DNA of 64,000 nucleotides, taken from assembly GCF_039534915.1 (NCBI RefSeq), contig NZ_BAAAWE010000001.1:4154001-4218000 (forward strand), read 5' to 3'. The notes under the pieces are model-generated. The model was not told where the DNA came from and made no database searches. It saw only the letters and a list, made by a program, of their open reading frames with translations. Positions 8,738 through 16,194 of the stretch are shown piece by piece; within the stretch, counting starts at the first letter, position 1; each line of letters opens with the position of its first letter. Origin of the DNA: Streptomyces roseofulvus. GTDB taxonomy: Bacteria > Actinomycetota > Actinomycetes > Streptomycetales > Streptomycetaceae. A program made the position numbers and the translations under genes.

Positions 8738-10069
8738 TCAGTCGTCCAGCGGGAGTTGGACCACCAGCAGCTTTCCGGCCATGGTGACGCCGCCGTCCAT
8801 GGCGATGGCCAGCCCGTCGGCGTAGACGTGCGGGCCGTCGACGGCCGGGCGGGACTCCTCCTCGCCGTCCTCCGTGCCCACCTGGCCGAGGAGGTACGGG
8901 ATCGGGCTGTGGCCGTGCACGATCCGCGAGCCGCCGTAGGTGCCGAGCAGCTCCTGGACGGCCTGCGGGCCCGACTCGTCGCGGAAGGCGAAGCGCTTGG
9001 TGAACTTCCGGAAGAGGTCCCAGACCTCGTCGGCGTCGTTGCGCCGGAGGATCTCGTGGACGGTCTCGTTGACGTCCTCGATGGTCTGGCCGTAGTCGAG
9101 GTACGCGGTGGTGTCCGAGTGCAGCAGCAGGTGGCCGTCCTCGTGGACGACCGCGTCGAGCCGGGACATCCACTGGAGGTGGACGTCCTGCAGGCGGTCC
9201 ATGTCGTGCTTCTGCCCGCCGTTGAGCAGCCAGGCGGCCTGGAAGGTGGCGGTGCCGGCGCCGGAGTTGACCGGGGTGTCGCCGAAGCGCTTGGCGCCGA
9301 TGAGGAGCAGTTCGTGGTTGCCCATGAGGGCCTTGCAGTAGCCGCCGGCGGCGGCGGCCTCGGCGGAGAGCCGCATGACGAGGTCGATGACGCCGATGCC
9401 GTCGGGGCCGCGGTCGGTGAAGTCGCCGAGGAACCAGAGCCGCGCGTTGCCCGCGGCCCAGCCGCCGTTCTCGTCGACGAGGCCCTGGGCGCGCAGGGCG
9501 GCGAACAGTTCGTCGAGGTAGCCGTGGACGTCGCCGACGACGTAGAGCGGGCCGGGGCCGTCCCCGGTGGGGGCGGGCGCCGGCGCGGCGGCCGGGGCGA
9601 CGGGGACCTGGAGGGTGTCGCCGCGCTGGATGACCGGGAGGTCGCGCTCGGTGGGGGTGTAGCCGTCCGGGAAGTCGGCGGGGTAGCCGCCGCCGGAGTG
9701 GACGGCGGTCACGGTGACGCCGCCGGGTTCCGCGTACGGCGCCGGTGCCTCGGGGAGCGGGGCGGGGGCGGGGTACGCGGCGGGCTCCGGGCGCGCGGGC
9801 GGCTCGGCGTACGGGGTCGGTTCGGGGCCGGCGAGCGGCTCCGGGCGCGCGGGCGGTTCCTGGCGGGTGACCGGGGCGGGGAAGCCGACCGGGTCCGGGA
9901 ACGCGGCCGGGCGGGTGCCCAGCTGGAGCGTGGGATCGGCGGGCGGAACGGGCGCGGCGGGCGGCTCGGCGGGGTGGCCCTGCACGGGCACGCGGGCGTA
10001 CGGGGGTACGCGGAAGTCACGCAATGTCGCCGTGCGCTCCACGGGATCCTGCCCGGCCCCCTGAGTCAT
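8738..10069 (-). CDS. Metallophosphoesterase with long disordered N-terminus
   Basis: A 443-residue protein. Residues 1-170 are Pro/Ala/Glu-rich and almost certainly disordered. The rest is a calcineurin-like (PPP-type) phosphoesterase with the metal motifs GDVHG (about residue 176), GDFTDRG, GNHE, a later HSDT and GHSPI, in the order seen in serine/threonine- or diadenosine-tetraphosphate-type phosphatases. The ATG at 10069 has GGAGGGG just upstream. The substrate cannot be deduced; the low-complexity front may be a protein-interaction or localisation segment. Confidence 0.88.
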   Translation of the reverse strand: MTQGAGQDPVERTATLRDFRVPPYARVPVQGHPAEPPAAPVPPADPTLQLGTRPAAFPDPVGFPAPVTRQEPPARPEPLAGPEPTPYAEPPARPEPAAYPAPAPLPEAPAPYAEPGGVTVTAVHSGGGYPADFPDGYTPTERDLPVIQRGDTLQVPVAPAAAPAPAPTGDGPGPLYVVGDVHGYLDELFAALRAQGLVDENGGWAAGNARLWFLGDFTDRGPDGIGVIDLVMRLSAEAAAAGGYCKALMGNHELLLIGAKRFGDTPVNSGAGTATFQAAWLLNGGQKHDMDRLQDVHLQWMSRLDAVVHEDGHLLLHSDTTAYLDYGQTIEDVNETVHEILRRNDADEVWDLFRKFTKRFAFRDESGPQAVQELLGTYGGSRIVHGHSPIPYLLGQVGTEDGEEESRPAVDGPHVYADGLAIAMDGGVTMAGKLLVVQLPLDD

Positions 10070-10401
10070 CGACCCCTCCACCACCGTCGCGATGCCCTGC
10101 ACATCGCGGACCGGCCTGGTCGGGGTGGTCCGCGGTGTCGTGCGCCCATCATAGGAATGAGGGTCCGCCTGTGTGACGCACCAGGGGTGGTGAATCCGGG
10201 TTCGCTCCGGGTTCACCGGTTGTTTCGCCCGAATTGAGAAGGTCCAGTCCAGGGTCGGGTACGGCGGTGTGGCCGGTTTCGGCGTCTCCGCCCACGGGCA
10301 GGGGGCGGGACGGCGAGTCGTTCGTGCGTGCGTGAGCCGTGGGTGTGCGGCTGTGTGCGTCCGGCCGCTCCTTCGGCGCGGCCGGAGTCCGGCGGGTGTC
10401 G
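10070..10401. other. 332-base gene-free interval
   Basis: This lies between the phosphoesterase start and the 3' end of the LacI-type gene. It should hold the phosphoesterase promoter. I see no convincing ORF, hairpin or repeat in it. Confidence 0.6.
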
Positions 10402-11508
10402 TCAGTCCTTCGCGGGCGAGCGCGGCGGGCTGACGGTCGTCCGCGGCGAGCGGCGCTGCGAGGAGGTGCGGACGATGAGTTCGGTCGGTATCACCTGCTC
10501 GACCGGACCGTCGCTCTCGATCCCCTCGATGGCGTCGATGAGGAGCTGGACGACGGCGGTGCCGATGCGGCGCGGTTTGAGCGAGAGCGTGGTGATGGGC
10601 GGTTCGGTGGTGGCGTAGACGGTGGACTCGCTGCAGCACACGATCAGCAGGTCGTCGGGGACGCGCAGACCGTAGCGGCGGGCGGCGGCGAGGAGGTCGG
10701 TGCCGTTGGGGTCGAACAGGCCGTAGACGGCGTCGGGTCGGTCGGGGCGGGCGAGCAGCCGGTCGGCCGCGACGGCGCCCGCGCACGGGTCGTGCGCCGG
10801 GTATGCCTCGTAGACGGGGTCCTGTCCGACCCGCTCGCACCAGTTGAGGTACGCGGTGGTGGAGAGGCGGGTGTAGGTGTCGGTGGTGGTGCCGGTGAGG
10901 AGGCCGATGCGGCGGGCGCCGGCGTCGGCGAGGTGGTCGAGGAGGTCGAGGACGGCGGCCTCGTGGTCGTTGTCGACCCACGCGGTCACCGGGAGCGTGC
11001 CGGCGGGGCGCCCGTCGGAGACGACGGGGAGGCCCTGGCGGACGAGCTCGGTGACGACGGGGTCGTGGTCGGAGGGGTCGATGACGACGGTGCCGTCGAG
11101 GGCGACGTTCGACCAGACGTCATGGCGTGAGGTCGCGGGGAGGATGACGAGGGCGTAGCCGCGGGCGAGCGCGGCCGAGGTGGCGGCCCTGGCCATCTCC
11201 GCGAAGTAGGCGAACTCCGTGAAGGTGAAAGGTTCATCCCCGTACGTGGTCACGGTCAGGCCGATGAGTCCCGACTTGCCGGTGCGGAGCGTGCGGGCCG
11301 CCGCGGAGGGGCGGTAGCCCAGCCGGTCGGCGACCTCGCGGACGTGTCGGCGGGTGGCGTCCGGGAGTCGGCCCTTGCCGTTGAGCGCGTCGGAGACAGT
11401 CGTGATGGAGACCCCGGCGGCGGCGGCCACGTCCCGGATGCCTGCCCGGCCCTGCCGGCTTCCCCGGGTCTGTGCCCGGCTCACCTGGTGCTTCCCTGCT
11501 GCTGTCAT
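10402..11508 (-). CDS. LacI/GalR-family transcriptional regulator
   Basis: A 368-residue repressor-type protein. The helix-turn-helix is IRDVAAAAGVSITTVSDALN at about residues 24-43, with the hinge helix at AARTLRTGKSG and a periplasmic-binding-protein-like effector domain after it (IGLTVTTYGD, GLLTGTTTDTYTRLS, GLFDPNGTDLLAAARRYGLR). Effector is probably a sugar or nucleoside, by family. The ATG at 11508 is used; an upstream extension in the same frame lacks coding character. No metabolic operon is adjacent, so its target is probably elsewhere or itself. Confidence 0.9.
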   Translation of the reverse strand: MTAAGKHQVSRAQTRGSRQGRAGIRDVAAAAGVSITTVSDALNGKGRLPDATRRHVREVADRLGYRPSAAARTLRTGKSGLIGLTVTTYGDEPFTFTEFAYFAEMARAATSAALARGYALVILPATSRHDVWSNVALDGTVVIDPSDHDPVVTELVRQGLPVVSDGRPAGTLPVTAWVDNDHEAAVLDLLDHLADAGARRIGLLTGTTTDTYTRLSTTAYLNWCERVGQDPVYEAYPAHDPCAGAVAADRLLARPDRPDAVYGLFDPNGTDLLAAARRYGLRVPDDLLIVCCSESTVYATTEPPITTLSLKPRRIGTAVVQLLIDAIEGIESDGPVEQVIPTELIVRTSSQRRSPRTTVSPPRSPAKD

Positions 11509-11547
11509 GGCGAGCCGATAGTAGGGCGACGAGGGGTGGGTGAGACG

Positions 11548-11559
11548 GCCGCATATGCG
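11548..11559. promoter_or_regulatory. 12-base palindrome upstream of the LacI gene
   Basis: CCGCATATGCGG is a perfect palindrome 40 bases upstream of the LacI-family start. Position and symmetry would suit an autoregulatory operator, but the centre (TATA step) is not the usual CG of LacI operators. The remainder of 11560-11794 holds nothing else I can name. Confidence 0.3.
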
Positions 11560-11794
11560 GGCGTTGACAGGCACGTTTCTGCAAGGCCAGTGAGGGTCAA
11601 GAGTGGTGAAATCCAAGGTAGTTGAGGGGTTTCCCATGCGACTCGATGTCGTCCGGCGGGATGGGCCTGGTGTGGGGGCGAGGTCTCGAAGAGGTCTCAA
11701 CTCACCTCTACGGGGGACGCGCGCCACGGCGCTCGCCACCGGCGCGCGCCACCCGTGCGCGCGCCCCCTCGGTCGGTGACGCCCGCCGGGCGGG

Positions 11795-11826
11795 TTTTCC
11801 ACAGCGTTGCAGGGCTGTTGTCCACA
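11795..11826. promoter_or_regulatory. Two DnaA boxes upstream of the aminotransferase gene
   Basis: TTTTCCACA (11795-11803) and a perfect Streptomyces DnaA box TTGTCCACA (11818-11826) lie in the same orientation 23 bases apart, 75-105 bases before hisC. A CATAAAGT stretch near 11853 could be the -10 element of the downstream promoter. Confidence 0.55.
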
Positions 11827-11899
11827 GCCCATTCGCAGCGGGCGGGAATCCTCATAAAGTGAGAAGCATTGGCGGTACGGACGGTCGAGGAGGCCACCT

Positions 11900-12997
11900 G
11901 TGAGCGAGACCAGCGGGACGAGCAAGCCCACCCCGAAGCTGCGCGCCGAGCTGGACGGCGTCCCCACCTACAAGCCGGGCAAGCCGGCCGCCGCGGGCGG
12001 CCCGGTCGCCTTCAAGCTGTCCTCGAACGAGAACCCCTACCCGCCGCTGCCGGGCGTGATGGAGAGCGCGCTGGCCGCCGCCGCGAGCTTCAACCGCTAC
12101 CCGGACATGGCCTGCACCGAGCTGTCGGCGGAGCTGGCCGACCGCTTCGGCGTCCCGGTCTCCCACATCGCCACCGGCACCGGCTCGGTCGGCGTCGCCC
12201 AGTCGCTGCTCCAGGCCACCTCGGGCCCGGGCGACGAGGTGATCTACGCCTGGCGCTCCTTCGAGGCGTACCCGATCATCACGCAGATCAGCGGGGCCAC
12301 CTCGGTGCAGGTGCCGCTGACCGAGGACGAGACGCACGACCTCGACGCGATGGCCGCGGCGATCACCGACCGGACCCGGCTGATCTTCGTCTGCAACCCC
12401 AACAACCCGACGGGCACCGCGGTGCGTCGCGAGGAGCTGGAGCGCTTCCTGGACCGGGTGCCCTCCGACGTCCTGGTGGTGATCGACGAGGCGTACAAGG
12501 AGTTCGTCCGCGACACCGACATCCCGGACGGCGTCGAGCTCTACCGCGACCGGCCGAACGTGGCGGTGCTGCGCACCTTCTCCAAGGCGTACGGCCTGGC
12601 CGGGCTGCGGGTCGGCTTCGCGATCGCCCATGAGCCGGTGGCGGCTGCGCTGCGCAAGACGGCCGTGCCGTTCGGCGTGAGCCAGCTGGCGCAGGACGCG
12701 GCGGTGGCCTCGCTGCGCGCCGAGGACGAGCTGCTCGGGCGGGTCGGCTCGCTGGTGGCGGAGCGCGACCGGGTCCGCGCGGGGCTGGTGGCCCAGGGCT
12801 GGACGGTGCCGGACGCCCAGGCGAACTTCGTCTGGCTGCGGCTCGGCGAGCGGACCGTGGACTTCGCGGCGGAGTGCGAGCGGCACGGCGTGGTGGTGCG
12901 GCCGTTCGCGGGGGAGGGCGTGCGCGTCACGATCGGCGAGACCGAGGCGAACGACCTGTTCCTGAAGGTGGCGGAGGGCTTCCGCCAGGGGGCCTGA
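11900..12997 (+). CDS. hisC: Histidinol-phosphate / aromatic aminotransferase
   Basis: A 365-residue fold-type I aminotransferase. It has the KLSSNENPYPP N-terminal block, GTGSVGVAQSLLQ, the CNPNNPTG motif near residue 172, IDEAYKEF, and the PLP lysine in RTFSKAYGLAGLRVG near residue 230. This is the HisC/Pat group, which converts histidinol phosphate or aromatic oxo acids with glutamate. Since Streptomyces keeps a separate his operon, this copy may be the aromatic (phenylpyruvate) aminotransferase; sequence alone does not settle it. The GTG at 11900 follows GGAGG by six bases. Confidence 0.9.
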   Translation: MSETSGTSKPTPKLRAELDGVPTYKPGKPAAAGGPVAFKLSSNENPYPPLPGVMESALAAAASFNRYPDMACTELSAELADRFGVPVSHIATGTGSVGVAQSLLQATSGPGDEVIYAWRSFEAYPIITQISGATSVQVPLTEDETHDLDAMAAAITDRTRLIFVCNPNNPTGTAVRREELERFLDRVPSDVLVVIDEAYKEFVRDTDIPDGVELYRDRPNVAVLRTFSKAYGLAGLRVGFAIAHEPVAAALRKTAVPFGVSQLAQDAAVASLRAEDELLGRVGSLVAERDRVRAGLVAQGWTVPDAQANFVWLRLGERTVDFAAECERHGVVVRPFAGEGVRVTIGETEANDLFLKVAEGFRQGA

Positions 12998-13033
12998 CGG
13001 ACCGGGCAGCCGGTGGCGCCGGACCCTGACGGG

Positions 13034-13408
13034 TCAGGCGCGTTCGACGCGGATCGGGTCGCCGTCGCGGACGGTGGCCAGGATCCGCGGGTCGGCGTCG
13101 AGCGAGCCCAGCAGATTGCAGGGGCTCGCCAGCCGGCATTCCTCGCCCCGGGAGATGGGGGTCGGTCCGTACGGGAGGGCGAGGGCGTCGCCGTCGGTCC
13201 AGAAGGCCACCGTGCCGGGCTCGACGACCTGGCGCGCCCCCGGCTCGCGGGGGACCGAGACCGGGGTGTCGAAGTAGACCTCCTCGCCCCAGGTGCGGGC
13301 GGTGGAGACGATCGGCAGGGCCCCCAGGAGCGCGGTGCTCGTGGGGGTCTCGTCGAGGGTGGCCGTGGTGTGTCCGGCCGGCCAGCTGAGGCGTATCCGA
13401 AGGGTCAT
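13034..13408 (-). CDS. Cyclophilin-like (TM1367-type) protein
   Basis: A 124-residue protein of the PF04126 cyclophilin-like family, seen in RIRLSWPAGHTTATLDETPTSTALLGALP at the start and GEEVYFDTPV, ALPYGPTPIS and PCNLLGSL later. These proteins share the cyclophilin barrel but usually lack peptidyl-prolyl isomerase residues. The gene is convergent with hisC and divergent from cydA, with the ATG at 13408. Function is unknown. Confidence 0.82.
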   Translation of the reverse strand: MTLRIRLSWPAGHTTATLDETPTSTALLGALPIVSTARTWGEEVYFDTPVSVPREPGARQVVEPGTVAFWTDGDALALPYGPTPISRGEECRLASPCNLLGSLDADPRILATVRDGDPIRVERA

Positions 13409-13503
13409 GGCCCGAATTCAACAATATGTTGAAGGGCTGGGGAAGGTGTGACCTTCGGTACAGCCCCCCACTCTGCAGTACGGATTTCGTATGAGTCATA
13501 ATG

Positions 13504-13529
13504 CTTGTGAATGTGAACGCGTTCACAAG
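13504..13529. promoter_or_regulatory. Rex operator (ROP) upstream of cydA
   Basis: The perfect palindrome TGTGAACGCGTTCACA at 13512-13527 matches the Rex operator of Streptomyces cydA. It is nested in an outer pair CTTGTGAA (13504-13511) and TTCACAAG (13522-13529), so a second, wider half-site arrangement is present. A TAATAA stretch at 13549-13554 may be the -10 element. Rex represses cyd when NADH/NAD+ is low and releases it under oxygen limitation (established knowledge). Confidence 0.9.
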
Positions 13530-13611
13530 CGTGTCCCTGTTCGTCCCGTAATAAGGGGGATTCAAGGGGCAGACTGCCGATGTGACCACGGCGATGTAAG
13601 GAGAAGACGAC

Positions 13612-15129
13612 GTGGACCTCGCTTTGGCGCCCGAGACACTGGCGCGCTGGCAGTTCGGCATCACCACCGTCTACCACTTTCTCTTCGTTCCGCTGACGAT
13701 CTCCCTCGCCGCACTCACCGCCGGTCTTCAGACCGCCTGGGTCCGGACCGGGAAGGAGAAGTACCTCAGGGCGACGAAGTTCTGGGGAAAGCTCTTCCTC
13801 ATCAACATCGCGATGGGTGTCGTCACCGGCATCGTCCAGGAGTTCCAGTTCGGCATGAACTGGTCGGACTACTCCCGCTTCGTCGGTGACATCTTCGGCG
13901 CCCCGCTCGCCTTCGAGGCGCTCATCGCGTTCTTCTTCGAGTCGACCTTCATCGGCCTGTGGATCTTCGGCTGGGACAAGCTGCCGAAGAAGATCCACCT
14001 CGCCTGCATCTGGATGGTGTCGATCGGCACCATCCTCTCCGCGTACTTCATCCTGGCCGCCAACTCCTGGATGCAGCACCCCGTCGGCTACCGCATCAAC
14101 GAGGACCGGGGCCAGGGCGCCCGCGCCGAACTCACCGACTTCTGGGCGGTGCTCACCCAGAACACCGCCCTCACCCAGTTCTTCCACACCATGACGGCCG
14201 CCTTCCTCGTCGGCGGCGCCTTCATGGTCGGGATCTCCGCCTTCCACCTGGCGCGCAAGCGGCACATCCCGGTGATGCGGACCTCGCTGCGGCTCGGCCT
14301 GATCACCCTGATCATCGCCGGCCTCGGCACGGCCATCAGCGGCGACATGCTCGGCAAGGTCATGTTCAAGCAGCAGCCGATGAAGATGGCCGCCGCCGAG
14401 GCGCTGTGGGACGGCGAGGCACCCGCACCCTTCTCGATCTTCGCCTACGGCGACGTCGAGAAGGGCCACAACAAGGTCGCCGTCGAGATCCCCGGAATAC
14501 TGTCCTACCTCGCCAACGGCGACTTCGACTCGTACGTCCCCGGCATCAACGACGTCAACAAGGCCGAGCAGGAGAAGTACGGCCCCGGCGACTACCGGCC
14601 CAACATCCCCGTCGCCTACTGGGGCTTCCGCTGGATGATCGGCTTCGGCATGGCCTCGCTCGCCATCGGCGTCGTCGGACTCTGGCTGACCCGCAAGAAG
14701 TTCCTCATCGCCCCCGGCCTGAGGACCGGTGAGGACGAAGTGCCGAACCTCGTCCTCTTCAAGAGCAAGGCGCTCAGCCCCAAGATCGGCCGGTGGTACT
14801 GGATCGTGGCCCTCTGGACCATGCTCTTCCCGCTGATCGCCAACTCCTGGGGCTGGATCTTTACCGAGATGGGCCGCCAGCCCTGGGTCGTCTACGGCGT
14901 CATGCGCACCAGCGCCGCCGTCTCCCCCGGCGTCTCGCAGGGCGAGGTGCTCACCTCGATGATCGTCTTCACCACCCTGTACGCGATCCTCGCCGTCATC
15001 GAGGTCAAGCTCCTCGTGAAGTACGTGAAGGCCGGCCCGCCGGAGCTCACCGAGGACGACCTCAACCCGCCCACCAAGATCGGCGGGGACACCCGTGACC
15101 CCGACCGGCCCATGGCCTTCTCGTACTGA
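13612..15129 (+). CDS. cydA: Cytochrome bd ubiquinol/menaquinol oxidase subunit I
   Basis: The 505-residue haem-bearing subunit of cytochrome bd, which reduces oxygen at high affinity using menaquinol. Nine or so membrane helices are visible. His near residue 20 (VYHFLF), the GRQPWVVYG block near residue 420 and a short Q-loop between helices 6 and 7 are typical of actinobacterial CydA. GTG start at 13612 with AAGGAG eight bases upstream. It is the first gene of the Rex-controlled cydA-cydB-cydCD operon, 18 bases before cydB. Confidence 0.97.
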   Translation: MDLALAPETLARWQFGITTVYHFLFVPLTISLAALTAGLQTAWVRTGKEKYLRATKFWGKLFLINIAMGVVTGIVQEFQFGMNWSDYSRFVGDIFGAPLAFEALIAFFFESTFIGLWIFGWDKLPKKIHLACIWMVSIGTILSAYFILAANSWMQHPVGYRINEDRGQGARAELTDFWAVLTQNTALTQFFHTMTAAFLVGGAFMVGISAFHLARKRHIPVMRTSLRLGLITLIIAGLGTAISGDMLGKVMFKQQPMKMAAAEALWDGEAPAPFSIFAYGDVEKGHNKVAVEIPGILSYLANGDFDSYVPGINDVNKAEQEKYGPGDYRPNIPVAYWGFRWMIGFGMASLAIGVVGLWLTRKKFLIAPGLRTGEDEVPNLVLFKSKALSPKIGRWYWIVALWTMLFPLIANSWGWIFTEMGRQPWVVYGVMRTSAAVSPGVSQGEVLTSMIVFTTLYAILAVIEVKLLVKYVKAGPPELTEDDLNPPTKIGGDTRDPDRPMAFSY

Positions 15130-15147
15130 GGCTCAGGAGATCGAGGC

Positions 15148-16149
15148 ATGGAACTCCACGACGTCTGGTTCGTACTCATCGCCGTCCTCTGGACCGGCTA
15201 CTTCTTCCTGGAGGGTTTCGACTTCGGGGTCGGCATCCTCACCAAGCTGCTCGCCCGGAACCGGCCCGAGAAGCGGGTCCTCATCAACACCATCGGACCC
15301 GTCTGGGACGGCAACGAGGTGTGGCTGCTGACCGCCGGCGGCGCGACCTTCGCCGCCTTCCCCGAGTGGTACGCGACCCTCTTCTCCGGCTTCTACCTGC
15401 CGCTGCTGATCATCCTCGTCTGCCTCATCGTCCGCGGTGTCGCCTTCGAGTACCGGGCCAAGCGCCCCGAGGAGAACTGGCAGCGCAACTGGGAGCAGGC
15501 GATCTTCTGGACCTCGCTGATCCCGGCGGTCCTGTGGGGCGTGGCCTTCGGCAACATCGTCCGGGGCGTGAAGATCGACGGGAACATGGAGTACGTCGGC
15601 ACCTTCTGGGACCTGCTCAACCCGTACGCCCTCCTCGGCGGGCTGGTCACGCTCACCCTCTTCACCTTCCACGGCACGGTCTTCGTCGCGCTCAAGACGG
15701 TCGGCGACATCCGGACCCGGGCCCGCTCGCTCGCGGTGACGCTCGGCCTGGTCACGGCGGCGCTCGCGCTCGCCTTCCTGATCTGGACCCAGGTCGACAC
15801 GGGTGACGGCTGGAGCCTCGCGGCGATGCTGATCGCCGCGGTCTCCCTGGTCGGCGCGATCGGAGCCGTCAAGGCGGGACGCGAGGGCTGGTCGTTCGCC
15901 CTGTCGGGGGTGACGATCGCCGCCGCGGTTGCCATGCTGTTCCTGGCGCTCTTCCCGAACGTCATGCCGTCCTCGCTCGACCCCGCGTGGAGCCTGACGG
16001 TGACGAACGCGTCGTCGAGCCCGTACACGCTCAAGATCATGACCTGGTGCGCGGCCATCGCCACGCCCCTGGTCCTGCTCTACCAGGGGTGGACCTACTG
16101 GGTCTTCCGCAAGCGGATCGGCACCCAGCACATCGCCGACGCCCACTAG
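15148..16149 (+). CDS. cydB: Cytochrome bd oxidase subunit II
   Basis: A 333-residue membrane protein with about eight helices that pairs with CydA. The N-terminal WFVLIAVLWTGYFFLEGFDF and GPVWDGNEVWLLTAGG blocks are diagnostic of CydB. ATG at 15148 follows a GGCTCAGGAGATCGAGGC leader with AGGAG. It is translated in the same operon as cydA and is followed 45 bases later by cydCD. Confidence 0.97.
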   Translation: MELHDVWFVLIAVLWTGYFFLEGFDFGVGILTKLLARNRPEKRVLINTIGPVWDGNEVWLLTAGGATFAAFPEWYATLFSGFYLPLLIILVCLIVRGVAFEYRAKRPEENWQRNWEQAIFWTSLIPAVLWGVAFGNIVRGVKIDGNMEYVGTFWDLLNPYALLGGLVTLTLFTFHGTVFVALKTVGDIRTRARSLAVTLGLVTAALALAFLIWTQVDTGDGWSLAAMLIAAVSLVGAIGAVKAGREGWSFALSGVTIAAAVAMLFLALFPNVMPSSLDPAWSLTVTNASSSPYTLKIMTWCAAIATPLVLLYQGWTYWVFRKRIGTQHIADAH

Positions 16150-16194
16150 GCGCTGTCACATCGGGGCTCGCACCCGAGCTCACATCAGAGGGGC

